Of a DNA stretch of 34,566 nt, positions 1 to 7,237 are shown one piece after another. The notes under the pieces were generated by a model, which had not been told where the DNA came from, made no database searches, and saw only the letters and a list, made by a program, of their open reading frames with translations. Positions within the stretch are counted from its first letter, which is position 1. Every line of letters starts with the position of its first letter. The DNA lies in contig DYKH01000055.1 in the NCBI GenBank assembly GCA_020722685.1, positions 1 through 34,566 on the forward strand, read 5' to 3'. Origin of the DNA: Caldithrix sp. (GTDB lineage: Bacteria; KSB1; UBA2214; DYKH01). Both the position numbers and the translations under genes were made by a program.

Positions 1-1516
1 CCGCAGCGGCCCTCGCCGTTGCGGCGGCTACCCCGGCATCGCTGAGGGAGTTCTTAAGCCCCTTCTCCACCGCTTGCCGGGCGAGCTCTGCCACCCGCAG
101 AGAACGCCGTAGAACACCAAGAGGCACGAGCGTGGCTTCCTTGGTGGCGACTTGGATGGCCTCGTTCCGCTTTGCCTTTTCCTCATCGGATTTCTTGGGC
201 AGTCGCATGGCGTCCATCAGCTTGTTAAAAGCGGCGGTGTCCCGATCCACGTCGGCGAGAAACTCATCCTTGAGCCGCTGCGCTTCAATCCCTATTTCTT
301 CCATTTCGGTCGAAACCGGCTCATAGCCTTTCTTGCCGAAAGTCAGAGCCGCCACCATGGAGGAAAGCGCACCGCTCAAGGCTCCGCACAAAGCCGCAAC
401 GCTGCCACCGCCGGGCGCCGGGGCGTCCGTCGAAAGCAGGTCCACAAACTGGTTAATCGTCATGCCAACCAGCTTATCCTTCGCCTTCAGCCGGTATTCA
501 ATGATCTTTTTCTCCGGCTCAAAGGGATATAAATCGCTCAGACCCAGTGACAGAATCGCAATGTGGACCAGCTCCGATTCCGGCACGCCGGGCGTCTTCC
601 CCTGCTTTTTCAGGTAATGCCTTCCGGCTTGCAGCATAGCTGTCAGGGGGATGAGTCCCACCAGCTCGCTGCCGGTGACTCTTGCGCCCAAGCTTTCCGC
701 CAGTTTGCAGCATTCATCGAATACAACATGCGGCGGCGTTATTTTGTAATTGGTCAGATTGATGGAAATTTGTGCGCGGCCAAAATCCTCCATATACCAG
801 CCGACCGCTTTACAAGCTGGGAATTTTCCCGGTACGCGCAAAGCTTCGCCGTTTTCATCACGAACGATATTTCCTTGCGCGTCTTTCAAGGGCTTGCCGG
901 CCTCGCGGATGGTGGAGGCGATCTCGTTGGCGATGCGCTTGTCGCGGGTATTGAGATTAATGTTGTAGGCAATGAGAAATTCCCGCGCGCCAATGACGGT
1001 GGCTCCGGCTTTGGCGTTAAATTCCGCAGGACCGAAATCCGGCTGCCATTCGGGGTCTCGCAGCTTTTGCGGCAGGCCTTCGTACTCTCCCGCCCGGACA
1101 TTTGCCAGATTCTTTCTTTCGGGACGCGTGGCCGCCTCCTCGTACAAATACACCGGAATGGCCAATTCTTCGCCCACCCGTTTTCCCAATTGTTTCGCCA
1201 ATTCAACGCAGTCTTGCATGGTCACGCCCGATACTGGTACAAATGGACAGACGTCGGTGGCGCCCATGCGCGCATGGGCGCCATGGTGCTTGGACATGTC
1301 GATGACCTGCGCTGCCTTGGATATGGCTTTGAATGCGGCTTCCACGACCGCCTTAGGAGTACCCACAAAAGTCACAACCGTCCGATTGGTATCCTTCCCG
1401 GGATCTACATCCAATAGCGTCACGCCCTCTGTTGCGCGAATTTCATTGGTAATTTGTTCGATCTTGGCCGCATCCCGGCCCTCGCTAAAATTGGGAACAC
1501 ATTCCACCAATTGCAT
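1..1516 (-). CDS. ftcD: Glutamate formimidoyltransferase / formimidotetrahydrofolate cyclodeaminase (fused, 3' end cut by window)
   Basis: The gene is read leftward from ATG at 1516, with GGAG about 11 bases upstream; the first 505 codons are inside the window with no stop. The protein starts MQLVECVPNFSEGRD, the usual start of the formimidoyltransferase domain, and carries HHGAHARMGATDVCPF near residue 80, which matches the catalytic His region of the family. A second domain begins near residue 350 with a APGGGSVAALCGAL segment typical of the cyclodeaminase domain. In histidine breakdown the first domain moves the formimino group from formiminoglutamate to tetrahydrofolate and the second releases ammonia to give methenyl-THF; both act in the cytoplasm. 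No other hut genes are in view. The identification is from family motifs and is firm; the C-terminal end is unseen. Confidence 0.93.
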   Translation of the reverse strand, partial: MQLVECVPNFSEGRDAAKIEQITNEIRATEGVTLLDVDPGKDTNRTVVTFVGTPKAVVEAAFKAISKAAQVIDMSKHHGAHARMGATDVCPFVPVSGVTMQDCVELAKQLGKRVGEELAIPVYLYEEAATRPERKNLANVRAGEYEGLPQKLRDPEWQPDFGPAEFNAKAGATVIGAREFLIAYNINLNTRDKRIANEIASTIREAGKPLKDAQGNIVRDENGEALRVPGKFPACKAVGWYMEDFGRAQISINLTNYKITPPHVVFDECCKLAESLGARVTGSELVGLIPLTAMLQAGRHYLKKQGKTPGVPESELVHIAILSLGLSDLYPFEPEKKIIEYRLKAKDKLVGMTINQFVDLLSTDAPAPGGGSVAALCGALSGALSSMVAALTFGKKGYEPVSTEMEEIGIEAQRLKDEFLADVDRDTAAFNKLMDAMRLPKKSDEEKAKRNEAIQVATKEATLVPLGVLRRSLRVAELARQAVEKGLKNSLSDAGVAAATARAAA

Positions 1517-1822
1517 GCTTTGTATTACTCCATTGCAATGTTTATCAATCTCGTATTCTCGCCGCCGGAAGCCAATGCTTGACGGACACAAACCTCCCCC
1601 CAATCGGATTCATGTCGATTCGGGATCTTCCGCATTGATCGACTGAGCCGAGCTAAAGTCGGGGCAGACAAAGGCCGTAGAGCTATCCGTGCGAAAAGAC
1701 GGCATTTGATCACATGGGGCGATCTTGGCCAAGCGAGCAAGATTTACAAAAACAGTTGCAACAGAAAACGAATTTGATCTACGGATTCCGGTCTGTCTCT
1801 AACTCACCTGGTTCAAACGAGT

Positions 1823-1850
1823 CGTTCATGAGAACCGTTTCTCATGAACG
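1823..1850. repeat. Perfect 12-bp inverted repeat with 4-base loop
   Basis: Arms CGTTCATGAGAA and TTCTCATGAACG flank CCGT. A second hairpin (about 1851-1866, CCCAGCT then AGTTGGG, one G-T pair) follows directly. The combination of a hairpin and a following GGTGGTTT resembles ends of IS200/IS605-type elements, but no transposase is nearby, so that link is only a guess. It could also act as a bidirectional transcription stop for the flanking leftward genes. Confidence 0.6.
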
Positions 1851-1872
1851 CCCAGCTTCAGTTGGGTGGTTT

Positions 1873-1939
1873 CCCTCACGCAAAGCTCGTCATGTACGCA
1901 AAGGAAAAAGCTCTGCGAGCTTGGCGTGCTTAGCGAGGG
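1873..1939. repeat. Imperfect palindrome built from CGCAAAG/CGCCAAG words
   Basis: The ends CCCTC and GAGGG pair, and the inner CACGCAAAGCTCG is roughly complementary to CGAGCTTGGCGTG. The same kind of word (CGCCAA, CGCAAAG) recurs at 4587-4626, so this looks like a dispersed intergenic repeat family. It contains no gene. Confidence 0.5.
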
Positions 1940-1998
1940 ATTTGATTTTGTGATCACTCGCCTTGTGATTGATAACCGTTTCTGCGTTTGCCGGTGGC

Positions 1999-2457
1999 TT
2001 ATGCCTGGCGATAGATATCCAAAAGCTGCAAACTCGTTGCATCCAGCCTGCTGGCGATGATATGAGAGAATCGCTTCAATAGCTCGCAGCCGAGGTGATG
2101 GTTCTTCTCGCATTTTCCGCGCAGGCATTTGCCGTCAAAAGCGATGGCCATCGTCAAATCCTCCGCCCGGGCACCGAAATGCCAGTAATAAGGCGGCAAC
2201 AGCCATGACCAACCAAGAACGTCACCTCCACCGACCGTTTGAGCGATTATGGGACTCTCATCTCCCGTGGGAATTTCCAGCGCCACCAGGCTCTAACGAA
2301 CGAGATAGAATTCATGGGCCCCCTCACCTTCACGGAAGATGTACTTTCCTGCCTCGAATCGAACGTTGCTCGCGCATCCGACGATCAGTTTGAGGTATTG
2401 ATTATCGAGATTCTTGAAAAACGGATGTTCGACAGAGAGACGCTCAATTGTTTCCAT
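1999..2457 (-). pseudogene. Cyclic-nucleotide-binding domain protein interrupted by in-frame TAG
   Basis: Read leftward from ATG at 2457 (strong GGAGG seven bases upstream), the frame gives METIERLSVEHPFF, then FEAGKYIFREGEGAHEFYLVR, then TAG at codon 55 (positions 2293-2295), then in the same frame a conserved continuation: VALEIP, GGGDVLGWSWLLPPYYWHF, AIAFDGKCLRGKCE and a C-terminus ending IYRQA at 1999. Total would be 152 residues, the normal length of stand-alone cNMP-binding (Crp-like sensor, no HTH) proteins. The stop falls where the family has a residue between VR and the G-x-VALE strand, consistent with a single GAG-to-TAG type change. TAG is an ordinary stop for other genes here (4437, 13353, 16606, 23113), so recoding is unlikely. 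A recent nonsense mutation or a sequencing error are the best explanations. Confidence 0.8.
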
Positions 2458-2769
2458 GGCTTGCCTCCATCGTTATCGTCCGAGGTTCTATGCCTTGACA
2501 AAGTTTAATTCAAATCCTCAAGAATAGCAAGCGAAAAAAAAGCTGCTTTTTGCGGGATGCAATCCGGCAATTAACAAAGATTGAAAAGGGGATCGGAATA
2601 ATTGATAAAAGGCCTCTGTTTACAGGTTCGTCTTTCGAAGCATCAGCATTGGTAACGATCATTACAGGAATAGTCCGGCTGAGCCTTTCAAGCGCTGTGC
2701 TGCTTTAGCAGCTTGATGGCGCTGCATGGTGCACGCTCAGGAGAATTTATTAGCTAAAGGAGAATCAAT
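2458..2769. other. Divergent intergenic region with 5' leader of the T9SS haem protein
   Basis: This lies between a leftward and a rightward gene, so promoters for both should be here. A small hairpin GCTGC-TTTA-GCAGC is at 2699-2712, and AAAGGAG at 2757-2763 is the ribosome binding site for the gene at 2770. No gene is seen. A possible plus-strand promoter (TTGAAA near 2580, TGATAA 16 bases on) is weak. Confidence 0.45.
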
Positions 2770-4437
2770 ATGAGCTATTCGTTACCAAGCCGCGGAGTGC
2801 TATTGCTGCTGCTTCTCTTTCTTGCCGTTTCCACTTCCTGGTCTCGCCCCAAGCGGCCGGGTCAGATACCAAACGGGACTATTAACAAATGCTCAAACTG
2901 TCACATCGATTCAAATGGCGGTGGACCGAGAAATCCGTTCGGCCAAATGGTAGAAGCCAGCTTTCTCAATGCGACCGGAGACGTGATCTGGGGACCGGAC
3001 TTGGCCGGCTTGGATGCCGATGGTGACGGTGTGAGCAATGGTCTTGAGCTTCAGGATCCCAATGGCCTGTGGACAATCGGTCAGCCTGCTCCGGGAAATC
3101 CGGCCTTGGTCTCATTGCCCGGAGATGCTAACAGTGTGCCTCCCGCAAGCGGACCTTTCACTCTCACTCTACAATTAACCAACATGACGCCTCATTTGAA
3201 TCAAAAATTCGAAATGAGAGTGGTCGATAAAGCTACCTTGTCGGAGATCGGGCGCGCGACTTGGCCTGCGATTCCCTCTGCGCAGTTTAGCGTTATGCTG
3301 GCTGGATTGGAATTAGGAGGAAGCTATTTTGTCGATTTCTATGCCGATCTTAACGGCAATGGCTTGTACGATAGTCCGCCAAGCGACCACGCCTGGCGGA
3401 TGGAGGCGAATGACGTGCAAGGCGACGTCACCCTGAGCTTTGTCCACAATACTACTTTCACCGACATTCAGTGGAATTATCTGTTCACTTTGGCGCTCAG
3501 CAATATGAGCCCCCACGTCGGCCAGAAGCTTGAGCTGCGTCTGATCGATACCAGCGATATGATGGAAGTCGGACGCACGCAATCGGTGGTTACAGTCCCC
3601 AACTTTCTGGTTACTGTACCAGGTCTCATGTTGCATGGAAGTTATCAGGTTGACTTTTATGCCGATTTCAACAAGAATGGTCGCTATGATGCACCGCCGG
3701 CAGATCATGCTTGGCGTCTGCAATTGACCGACGTAGCTGGAGATGCGGCGCTCACCTTTGTTCACAACACCTCTTTTACTGACATTGATTGGACCTACCT
3801 ATTTACCTTGAATCTGACCAACATGAATCCGCATTTGGGCCAACTCTTTGAGTTGCGAGTTGTGGATTCGGGCAATGGCAGCGAAGTAGGCCGAGCTTCT
3901 GTGGCCAGCGTTCTGTTGCCTAACTTTTCCGTCCGAGTTCCCGGAATAAGGATCGGCAGGGATTATACGGTCGACTATTACGCCGATCTAAACAGGAACG
4001 GCACCTACAATCCCCCGCCCACGGATCACGCCTGGCGCACCACTTTCTCCAATGCCACTGGGGACACGGCGCTTTCTTTTGTTCACAATACCAGCTTTAC
4101 GGACATTCAATGGCCGCCGACGTTGGCAGTGGAGCTCAGGCCCGGCGCCGCCTCGCCGAAAGCGTTTGCTCTGGAACAAAACTATCCAAACCCGTTTAAT
4201 CCAGAAACACGAATCAGTTTCTCGGTTGCCAAATCAAGCCAAGTCCGCCTGCGGGTATTTAACACGCTCGGCGAGCTCGTTCGAACGCTCAATGATGCTC
4301 GTCTGCCGACAGGCCAGTATAGCGTTGCTTGGGATGGCCGTGATGATTCCGGGCAATTGCTGAGTTCAGGCGTCTACTTTTATCGTCTGGACTCCGATGC
4401 TTATAGCAGGACCATGCGCATGTTGTTCATGAAATAG
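2770..4437 (+). CDS. Secreted single-haem repeat protein with T9SS sorting domain
   Basis: The 555-residue product starts with a signal peptide (residues 1-25, long Leu run). Residues 41-45 are CSNCH, a c-type haem-binding CxxCH motif, followed by GGGPRNPFG. An acidic DADGDGVSNG calcium-type loop (82-91, like thrombospondin type 3 or EF-hand loops) comes next. Three repeats of about 105 residues follow (about 129-236, 238-343, 345-448); each has NMxPHxxQ near its start, a YADLNGNGxYDxPPxDHAWR-type loop and a VHNTxFTDIxW end. The C-terminus (about 466-555) has EQNYPNPFNPETRISF and SSGVYFYRL, the signature of a type IX secretion sorting domain. ATG at 2770 is preceded by AAAGGAG. Expected location is outside the outer membrane. 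The function is unknown; electron transfer or metal binding is a guess from the haem and Asp/Asn loops. Confidence 0.9.
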   Translation: MSYSLPSRGVLLLLLLFLAVSTSWSRPKRPGQIPNGTINKCSNCHIDSNGGGPRNPFGQMVEASFLNATGDVIWGPDLAGLDADGDGVSNGLELQDPNGLWTIGQPAPGNPALVSLPGDANSVPPASGPFTLTLQLTNMTPHLNQKFEMRVVDKATLSEIGRATWPAIPSAQFSVMLAGLELGGSYFVDFYADLNGNGLYDSPPSDHAWRMEANDVQGDVTLSFVHNTTFTDIQWNYLFTLALSNMSPHVGQKLELRLIDTSDMMEVGRTQSVVTVPNFLVTVPGLMLHGSYQVDFYADFNKNGRYDAPPADHAWRLQLTDVAGDAALTFVHNTSFTDIDWTYLFTLNLTNMNPHLGQLFELRVVDSGNGSEVGRASVASVLLPNFSVRVPGIRIGRDYTVDYYADLNRNGTYNPPPTDHAWRTTFSNATGDTALSFVHNTSFTDIQWPPTLAVELRPGAASPKAFALEQNYPNPFNPETRISFSVAKSSQVRLRVFNTLGELVRTLNDARLPTGQYSVAWDGRDDSGQLLSSGVYFYRLDSDAYSRTMRMLFMK

Positions 4438-4447
4438 GACGCTCGTC

Positions 4448-4487
4448 GCTCTCCCTTCTGTCTTTAAGAGGAGTCGGAGGGGAGAGC
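4448..4487 (+). other. Hairpin after the T9SS haem protein gene
   Basis: GCTCTCCC pairs with GGGAGAGC across a 24-base loop, 11 bases after the TAG stop of the preceding gene. There is no following T run, so it is either a weak or factor-dependent stop or an mRNA 3'-end stabiliser. Confidence 0.35.
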
Positions 4488-4586
4488 AATTCCCTTACCG
4501 CAAATTGCCGCTCTCAGCTCAACGCTCCAATCATCCAAGCGTACGACAGGAACAGTACTCTCTCGGATTCCTCAGAATGATAATCC

Positions 4587-4626
4587 TTAACCGCCAAAAA
4601 GGCGCAAAGAACGCCAAGACGGTTAA
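4587..4626. repeat. Short intergenic repeat with TTAACCG ends
   Basis: TTAACCG and CGGTTAA form exact 7-base inverted ends around CGCCAAAAAGGCG and AACGCCAAG words. The CGCCAA-type wording is shared with 1873-1939. It lies in the roughly 320-base gap after the haem protein gene and looks like a dispersed repeat, not a gene. Confidence 0.45.
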
Positions 4627-4758
4627 ATCACAGCGCCATGTTGAATTGCGCTGGAAATCGAGAATAAACGCCTTCGACGATCTTGTATGATCAGCCTCTG
4701 CTGATCAATTATTCCCGCGGCGTTGCCCCTAGCTGGACGTATGCGCTGTAGAAGGTGA

Positions 4759-4953
4759 ATGAGCCGCAAGCGGCCATGGCTGAGGCTGAAAAAAAGAAGA
4801 TTGGAAACCAACCAGTTTTACTTTACATTGCTGGGTGAGCTCGATAAGAATATTGACAGCCAAAAAGCAAAACTCAATTCTCAGAAGGCTTATTCATTTG
4901 CCAAAACACTGACGGAAAAGCAAGGCATTCGGGAGAAAATTGACAGCTTATGA
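4759..4953 (+). CDS. Possible 64-residue protein overlapping the start of trmO
   Basis: The frame starts at ATG 4759 after GAAGGTGA and ends with TGA overlapping the ATG of trmO (ATGA at 4950-4953), an arrangement typical of translationally coupled genes. The product is basic at its N-terminus (MSRKRPWLRLKKRR) and then hydrophilic and Lys-rich; I recognise no family, signal peptide or membrane segment. The overlap is the main support. It may equally be a chance frame in the leader of trmO. Confidence 0.25.
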   Translation: MSRKRPWLRLKKRRLETNQFYFTLLGELDKNIDSQKAKLNSQKAYSFAKTLTEKQGIREKIDSL

Positions 4954-5372
4954 AAGAAAGCAAAGTAGGCAGTTTTTCAATTGTGCCTATTGGAGTCATT
5001 CGATCGGAAATCAAAAAGAGAGAAGATGCCCCATTGTTTTATATCGAGGGCGCGCCCAACGCCTTTCTGGATATACTTCCGGCGTACACGGATGGCTTGG
5101 ATCGGCTGCAAGTCGGTGACGAGATTATTGTCATCACCTGGCTTCACCTCGCGGACAGGGACGTGCTAAAGGTTCACCCCAGAGGGGACCCATCCAATCC
5201 ACTCAGGGGAGTATTTTTGACCCGGTCGCCGGATCGTCCGAACCCCTTGGGCCTTCACCGTGTGAAGGTCCTGGAGTTGAATCCGAGCCGCCTCCAGGTC
5301 GGTCCCATCGAAGCAATCGATGGCACGCCGGTGATCGACATAAAGCCCGTGGTTGAATCGAATGATTTCTGA
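4950..5372 (+). CDS. trmO: TrmO/TsaA-family tRNA methyltransferase
   Basis: The 140-residue protein matches the single-domain form of the TrmO (YaeB, UPF0066) family. It begins with the family strand IVPIGVIRSEI, has the acidic LPAYTDGLDRLQVGDEI region, and carries the hallmark TRSPDRPNPLGLHRV (about residues 91-105) followed by IDGTPVIDIKP near the end. TrmO uses S-adenosylmethionine to methylate N6 of threonylcarbamoyladenosine-37 in certain tRNAs. Its substrate modification depends on threonylcarbamoyl-AMP synthase, and a gene for that enzyme lies at 15735-16382. The ribosome binding site is weak (GGGAG 15 bases upstream), fitting coupling to the small frame before it. The family is firm; the tRNA specificity is assumed from it. 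Confidence 0.88.
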   Translation: MKESKVGSFSIVPIGVIRSEIKKREDAPLFYIEGAPNAFLDILPAYTDGLDRLQVGDEIIVITWLHLADRDVLKVHPRGDPSNPLRGVFLTRSPDRPNPLGLHRVKVLELNPSRLQVGPIEAIDGTPVIDIKPVVESNDF

Positions 5373-5389
5373 GCTTTCCGCTGTTTCTG

Positions 5390-5657
5390 GTAACCAATCA
5401 CGGGGATATTAAAGTTCACAGGATCACAGGATGTTAAGGATGGACAGGATAACTTGCCCAGTTTCTTATCTCGTTGACCAAACCACGATCCTGATAGTTA
5501 AGCGAGCTCTGTTCAAGAAACAGGCAAGTCTATCAGAATAGGCTACTGCTTACGTTTTTGAGACATAAAACGCCAAGGATCAATCCTGTAAATCTTTGCA
5601 ATCCTGTCATCCTGTCCTCCAAGCTCTTGACAACAGCTAATCCCTGTGATCGGTTAC
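5390..5657. repeat. MITE-like intergenic element with imperfect terminal inverted repeats
   Basis: The left end GTAACCAATCACGGGGA (5390-5406) is complementary at 15 of 17 positions to the right end (5641-5657, TCCCTGTGATCGGTTAC). Inside the left end are several AGGAT words in one orientation (5418-5450, ACAGGATCACAGGAT...), and inside the right end several ATCCTGT words in the opposite orientation (5582-5615). No open frame of note lies within. The structure suggests a foldback or non-autonomous mobile element filling the gap between convergent trmO and the GNAT gene. Confidence 0.6.
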
Positions 5658-5682
5658 GGCGCGAGACGGCTACTCCAAATCC

Positions 5683-6195
5683 TTAGCTCGATTTGAGCAA
5701 ATTGGAGATACCGCTTTCGTCCAGACGAAACACGGTCCAGTCGGACATGGGGACGGCGTATAGAGCTTCATAGAACCGGATCGCCGGCTCGTTCCAATTG
5801 AGCACCGACCACTCCATCCGCCCGCACTCCTTCTCTCGGGCGATGCGAACCAACTCCATGAACAAGGCTTTGCCGATGCCGTGGCCGCGGTGTTCGGGCA
5901 GGACGAATAAATCCTCCAGATAAAGCGTCGGCTTTCCGACGAAAGTGGAAAAAGTGAAAAAATACAGCGCAAACCCTACGGCCGATTTTTCACTCTCCTT
6001 GTCCACCTCACTGAGAAGCGCTTGAAAATAACGCGGCTCCCCAAAGCCATATCTCAGTAACATTTCCTCGGTAGCAACGGCCTTGTCGGCCAGCTTTTCG
6101 TAGATGGCGAGCTGCTTGATAAGCCGGAGCAGCGTCGAGACGTCTTTTTCGGTTGCCTCACGAATTGTAAACGAGCTTGTCTTGTGGTCGATCAT
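5683..6195 (-). CDS. GNAT-family N-acetyltransferase (diamine acetyltransferase-like)
   Basis: The 170-residue protein has the whole GNAT fold: FTIREATEKDVSTLLRLIKQLA at the N-terminus (strand 1, helix 1), the central strand LYLEDLFVLPEHRGHGIGKALF (about residues 91-112) with the acetyl-CoA pyrophosphate loop RGHGIGKA, and ECGRMEWSVLNWNEPAIRFYEAL near 123-145, where WNxPAxxFY is typical of the spermidine/spermine (SSAT-like) subgroup. It would transfer acetyl from acetyl-CoA to an amine, perhaps a polyamine; substrate is not certain. ATG at 6195 follows AAGGG with suitable spacing. It stands alone, convergent with trmO and separated by the inverted-repeat element. Confidence 0.87.
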   Translation of the reverse strand: MIDHKTSSFTIREATEKDVSTLLRLIKQLAIYEKLADKAVATEEMLLRYGFGEPRYFQALLSEVDKESEKSAVGFALYFFTFSTFVGKPTLYLEDLFVLPEHRGHGIGKALFMELVRIAREKECGRMEWSVLNWNEPAIRFYEALYAVPMSDWTVFRLDESGISNLLKSS

Positions 6196-6383
6196 CGGTT
6201 CCCTTCTACATTCACATGAAGGTCTGGACGAAAACCCTCCCTCCTGTCTTTGCGTCTTAGCGCAATGGCATTTTCAGTCGGTTTTCGGTCAGGCACGAAA
6301 TGACTTCTTCCAGATTTTCCCTCTCTCCCCGGCCGCTTTCGGGTGGTTACAGATTCTTCGCACACCTTCAATCATCACAGACG

Positions 6384-6439
6384 GCCCGCTGACTGCGGTC
6401 CACTGACCGCTGTCCACCTTCCGCTTTCCACTGCCCACC
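6384..6439. repeat. Degenerate 7-base tandem repeat
   Basis: Eight consecutive heptamers of the general form G-[TA]-CC-[AG]-C-T can be read (GCCCGCT, GACTGCG, GTCCACT, GACCGCT, GTCCACC, TTCCGCT, TTCCACT, GCCCACC). They end three bases before the stop codon of the lipoprotein gene at 6443. The role is unknown; such heptamer arrays look like intergenic satellite-type repeats. Confidence 0.6.
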
Positions 6440-6442
6440 GCT

Positions 6443-7237
6443 CTACCTGGCCACCACTACAATTTCATCATAAGCCACGGCCCCAAACACGCCCAAGCCG
6501 CCGCTGACAAGAGACATCGGCTCGTCTTCCGGGCGGCCGCGAAGGTAATCGTAATAATTTGGCTCCGCCGCGACGACCTTGATGACGTACACATCGGGCT
6601 CGGCAAACAGAAATGGGTAGAAAGTGATGCCGGTGGAGTCCGTGCGATCCGAAAGGGTAAAATCGCGGGAAGTATCGTTCAGGTACACCAAGTATCGATA
6701 GGCAAAATCGGCTTTTCCCCATTCGATACTCAAGAACTTAAAGGCCTCCACGGTGCTATTGTTCATCGGTGACTGAATCGTCGGCCTGCCCGGCTGGGTG
6801 CACCGGGCGGTTAGCTTTTTGCCATTGGCCAAAGTGATGTCCAATCGGTAATGTTTGCCCGCTGCCAGCAAAAGCCGGCCGTCCACATCCTGATAGACGC
6901 CATTCCCTTGATGCAGAAATTGCACCGCAGCAGTGTCATCGTTGACAAAAACCGTGGCGTCCGGGATGCCGCGCTGTTCCGGGAAATAATCTGTGGCTTT
7001 ATAGCTTCGCTCGACGCGGACGATTTTTTGTTGGTTGTTGAGGATCAACAAAGCAAAGACATTGACTTCCGGGTCATAGGAATAGGTTGGTAAGGGCGGT
7101 TCTTTGCTGCAGCCTAAGGTTAAGAGCAAGAGTAGGAGTAGGAGTAGGAGTACGATTAGGAGTACGATTACGAAACAGGGTGAGAAGGTATGTGCATGCC
7201 TGAGGCGCACGTGAATATGTCTGCATTTAGAATTCAA
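6443..7237 (-). CDS. DUF4249-like lipoprotein following a TonB-dependent receptor
   Basis: The 264-residue product has a long hydrophobic signal (residues about 22-42, almost pure Leu/Val/Ile) ending LTLGC, so Cys43 is the likely lipidated residue, although the -3 and -2 residues (T, L) are not the ideal lipobox. The mature part resembles DUF4249: an early VNVFALLILNNQQKIVRVERS strand, a PDATVFVND segment, then YRLDITLANGKKLTARC before a second domain with fibronectin-like strands. Its ATG overlaps the last 11 bases of the receptor gene, which indicates co-translation. In Bacteroidota such lipoproteins sit next to receptors and are thought to be periplasmic-side or surface partners. The substrate is not known. 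Confidence 0.75.
   Translation of the reverse strand: MNSKCRHIHVRLRHAHTFSPCFVIVLLIVLLLLLLLLLLTLGCSKEPPLPTYSYDPEVNVFALLILNNQQKIVRVERSYKATDYFPEQRGIPDATVFVNDDTAAVQFLHQGNGVYQDVDGRLLLAAGKHYRLDITLANGKKLTARCTQPGRPTIQSPMNNSTVEAFKFLSIEWGKADFAYRYLVYLNDTSRDFTLSDRTDSTGITFYPFLFAEPDVYVIKVVAAEPNYYDYLRGRPEDEPMSLVSGGLGVFGAVAYDEIVVVAR
7130..7171. repeat. Hexanucleotide tandem repeat encoding the Leu-rich signal core
   Basis: Seven in-phase hexamers read GAGTAG three times, GAGTAC, GATTAG, GAGTAC, GATTAC on the plus strand. On the coding (minus) strand they give alternating CTC/CTA and ATC/GTA codons, so they spell the hydrophobic core of the lipoprotein signal. Gain or loss of a unit would add or remove two hydrophobic residues without changing frame. 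Confidence 0.75.

Larger units (their letters stand above)
1517..1998. other. Gene-free stretch with palindromic repeats
   Basis: I see no convincing gene here. It contains a perfect 12-bp inverted repeat at 1823-1850, a weaker CCCAGCT/AGTTGGG hairpin immediately after it, and an imperfect palindrome of CGCAAAG/CGCCAAG-like words at 1873-1939. Short open frames in this stretch have low-complexity, non-conserved-looking products. Confidence 0.6.

Noticed and set aside
563..1417. Long plus-strand open frame opposite ftcD
   Set aside because: The minus-strand frame encodes a clear formimidoyltransferase; the plus-strand product has no recognisable motif and is an antisense shadow.
1823..1870. 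Intact IS200/IS605 element
   Set aside because: Only an end-like hairpin is seen; no transposase frame lies nearby.
2293..2295. TAG read as pyrrolysine or another recoded amino acid
   Set aside because: TAG ends at least four other genes here, and the domain has no position requiring an unusual residue.
2503..2520. TTCAAATCC word suggesting a tRNA T-loop
   Set aside because: No acceptor, D or anticodon arms can be placed around it on either strand.
5418..5615. CRISPR array from repeated AGGAT/ATCCTGT words
   Set aside because: Units are only 7-9 bases, irregular, and turn over in orientation at the centre; there are no spacers of constant length and no cas genes.
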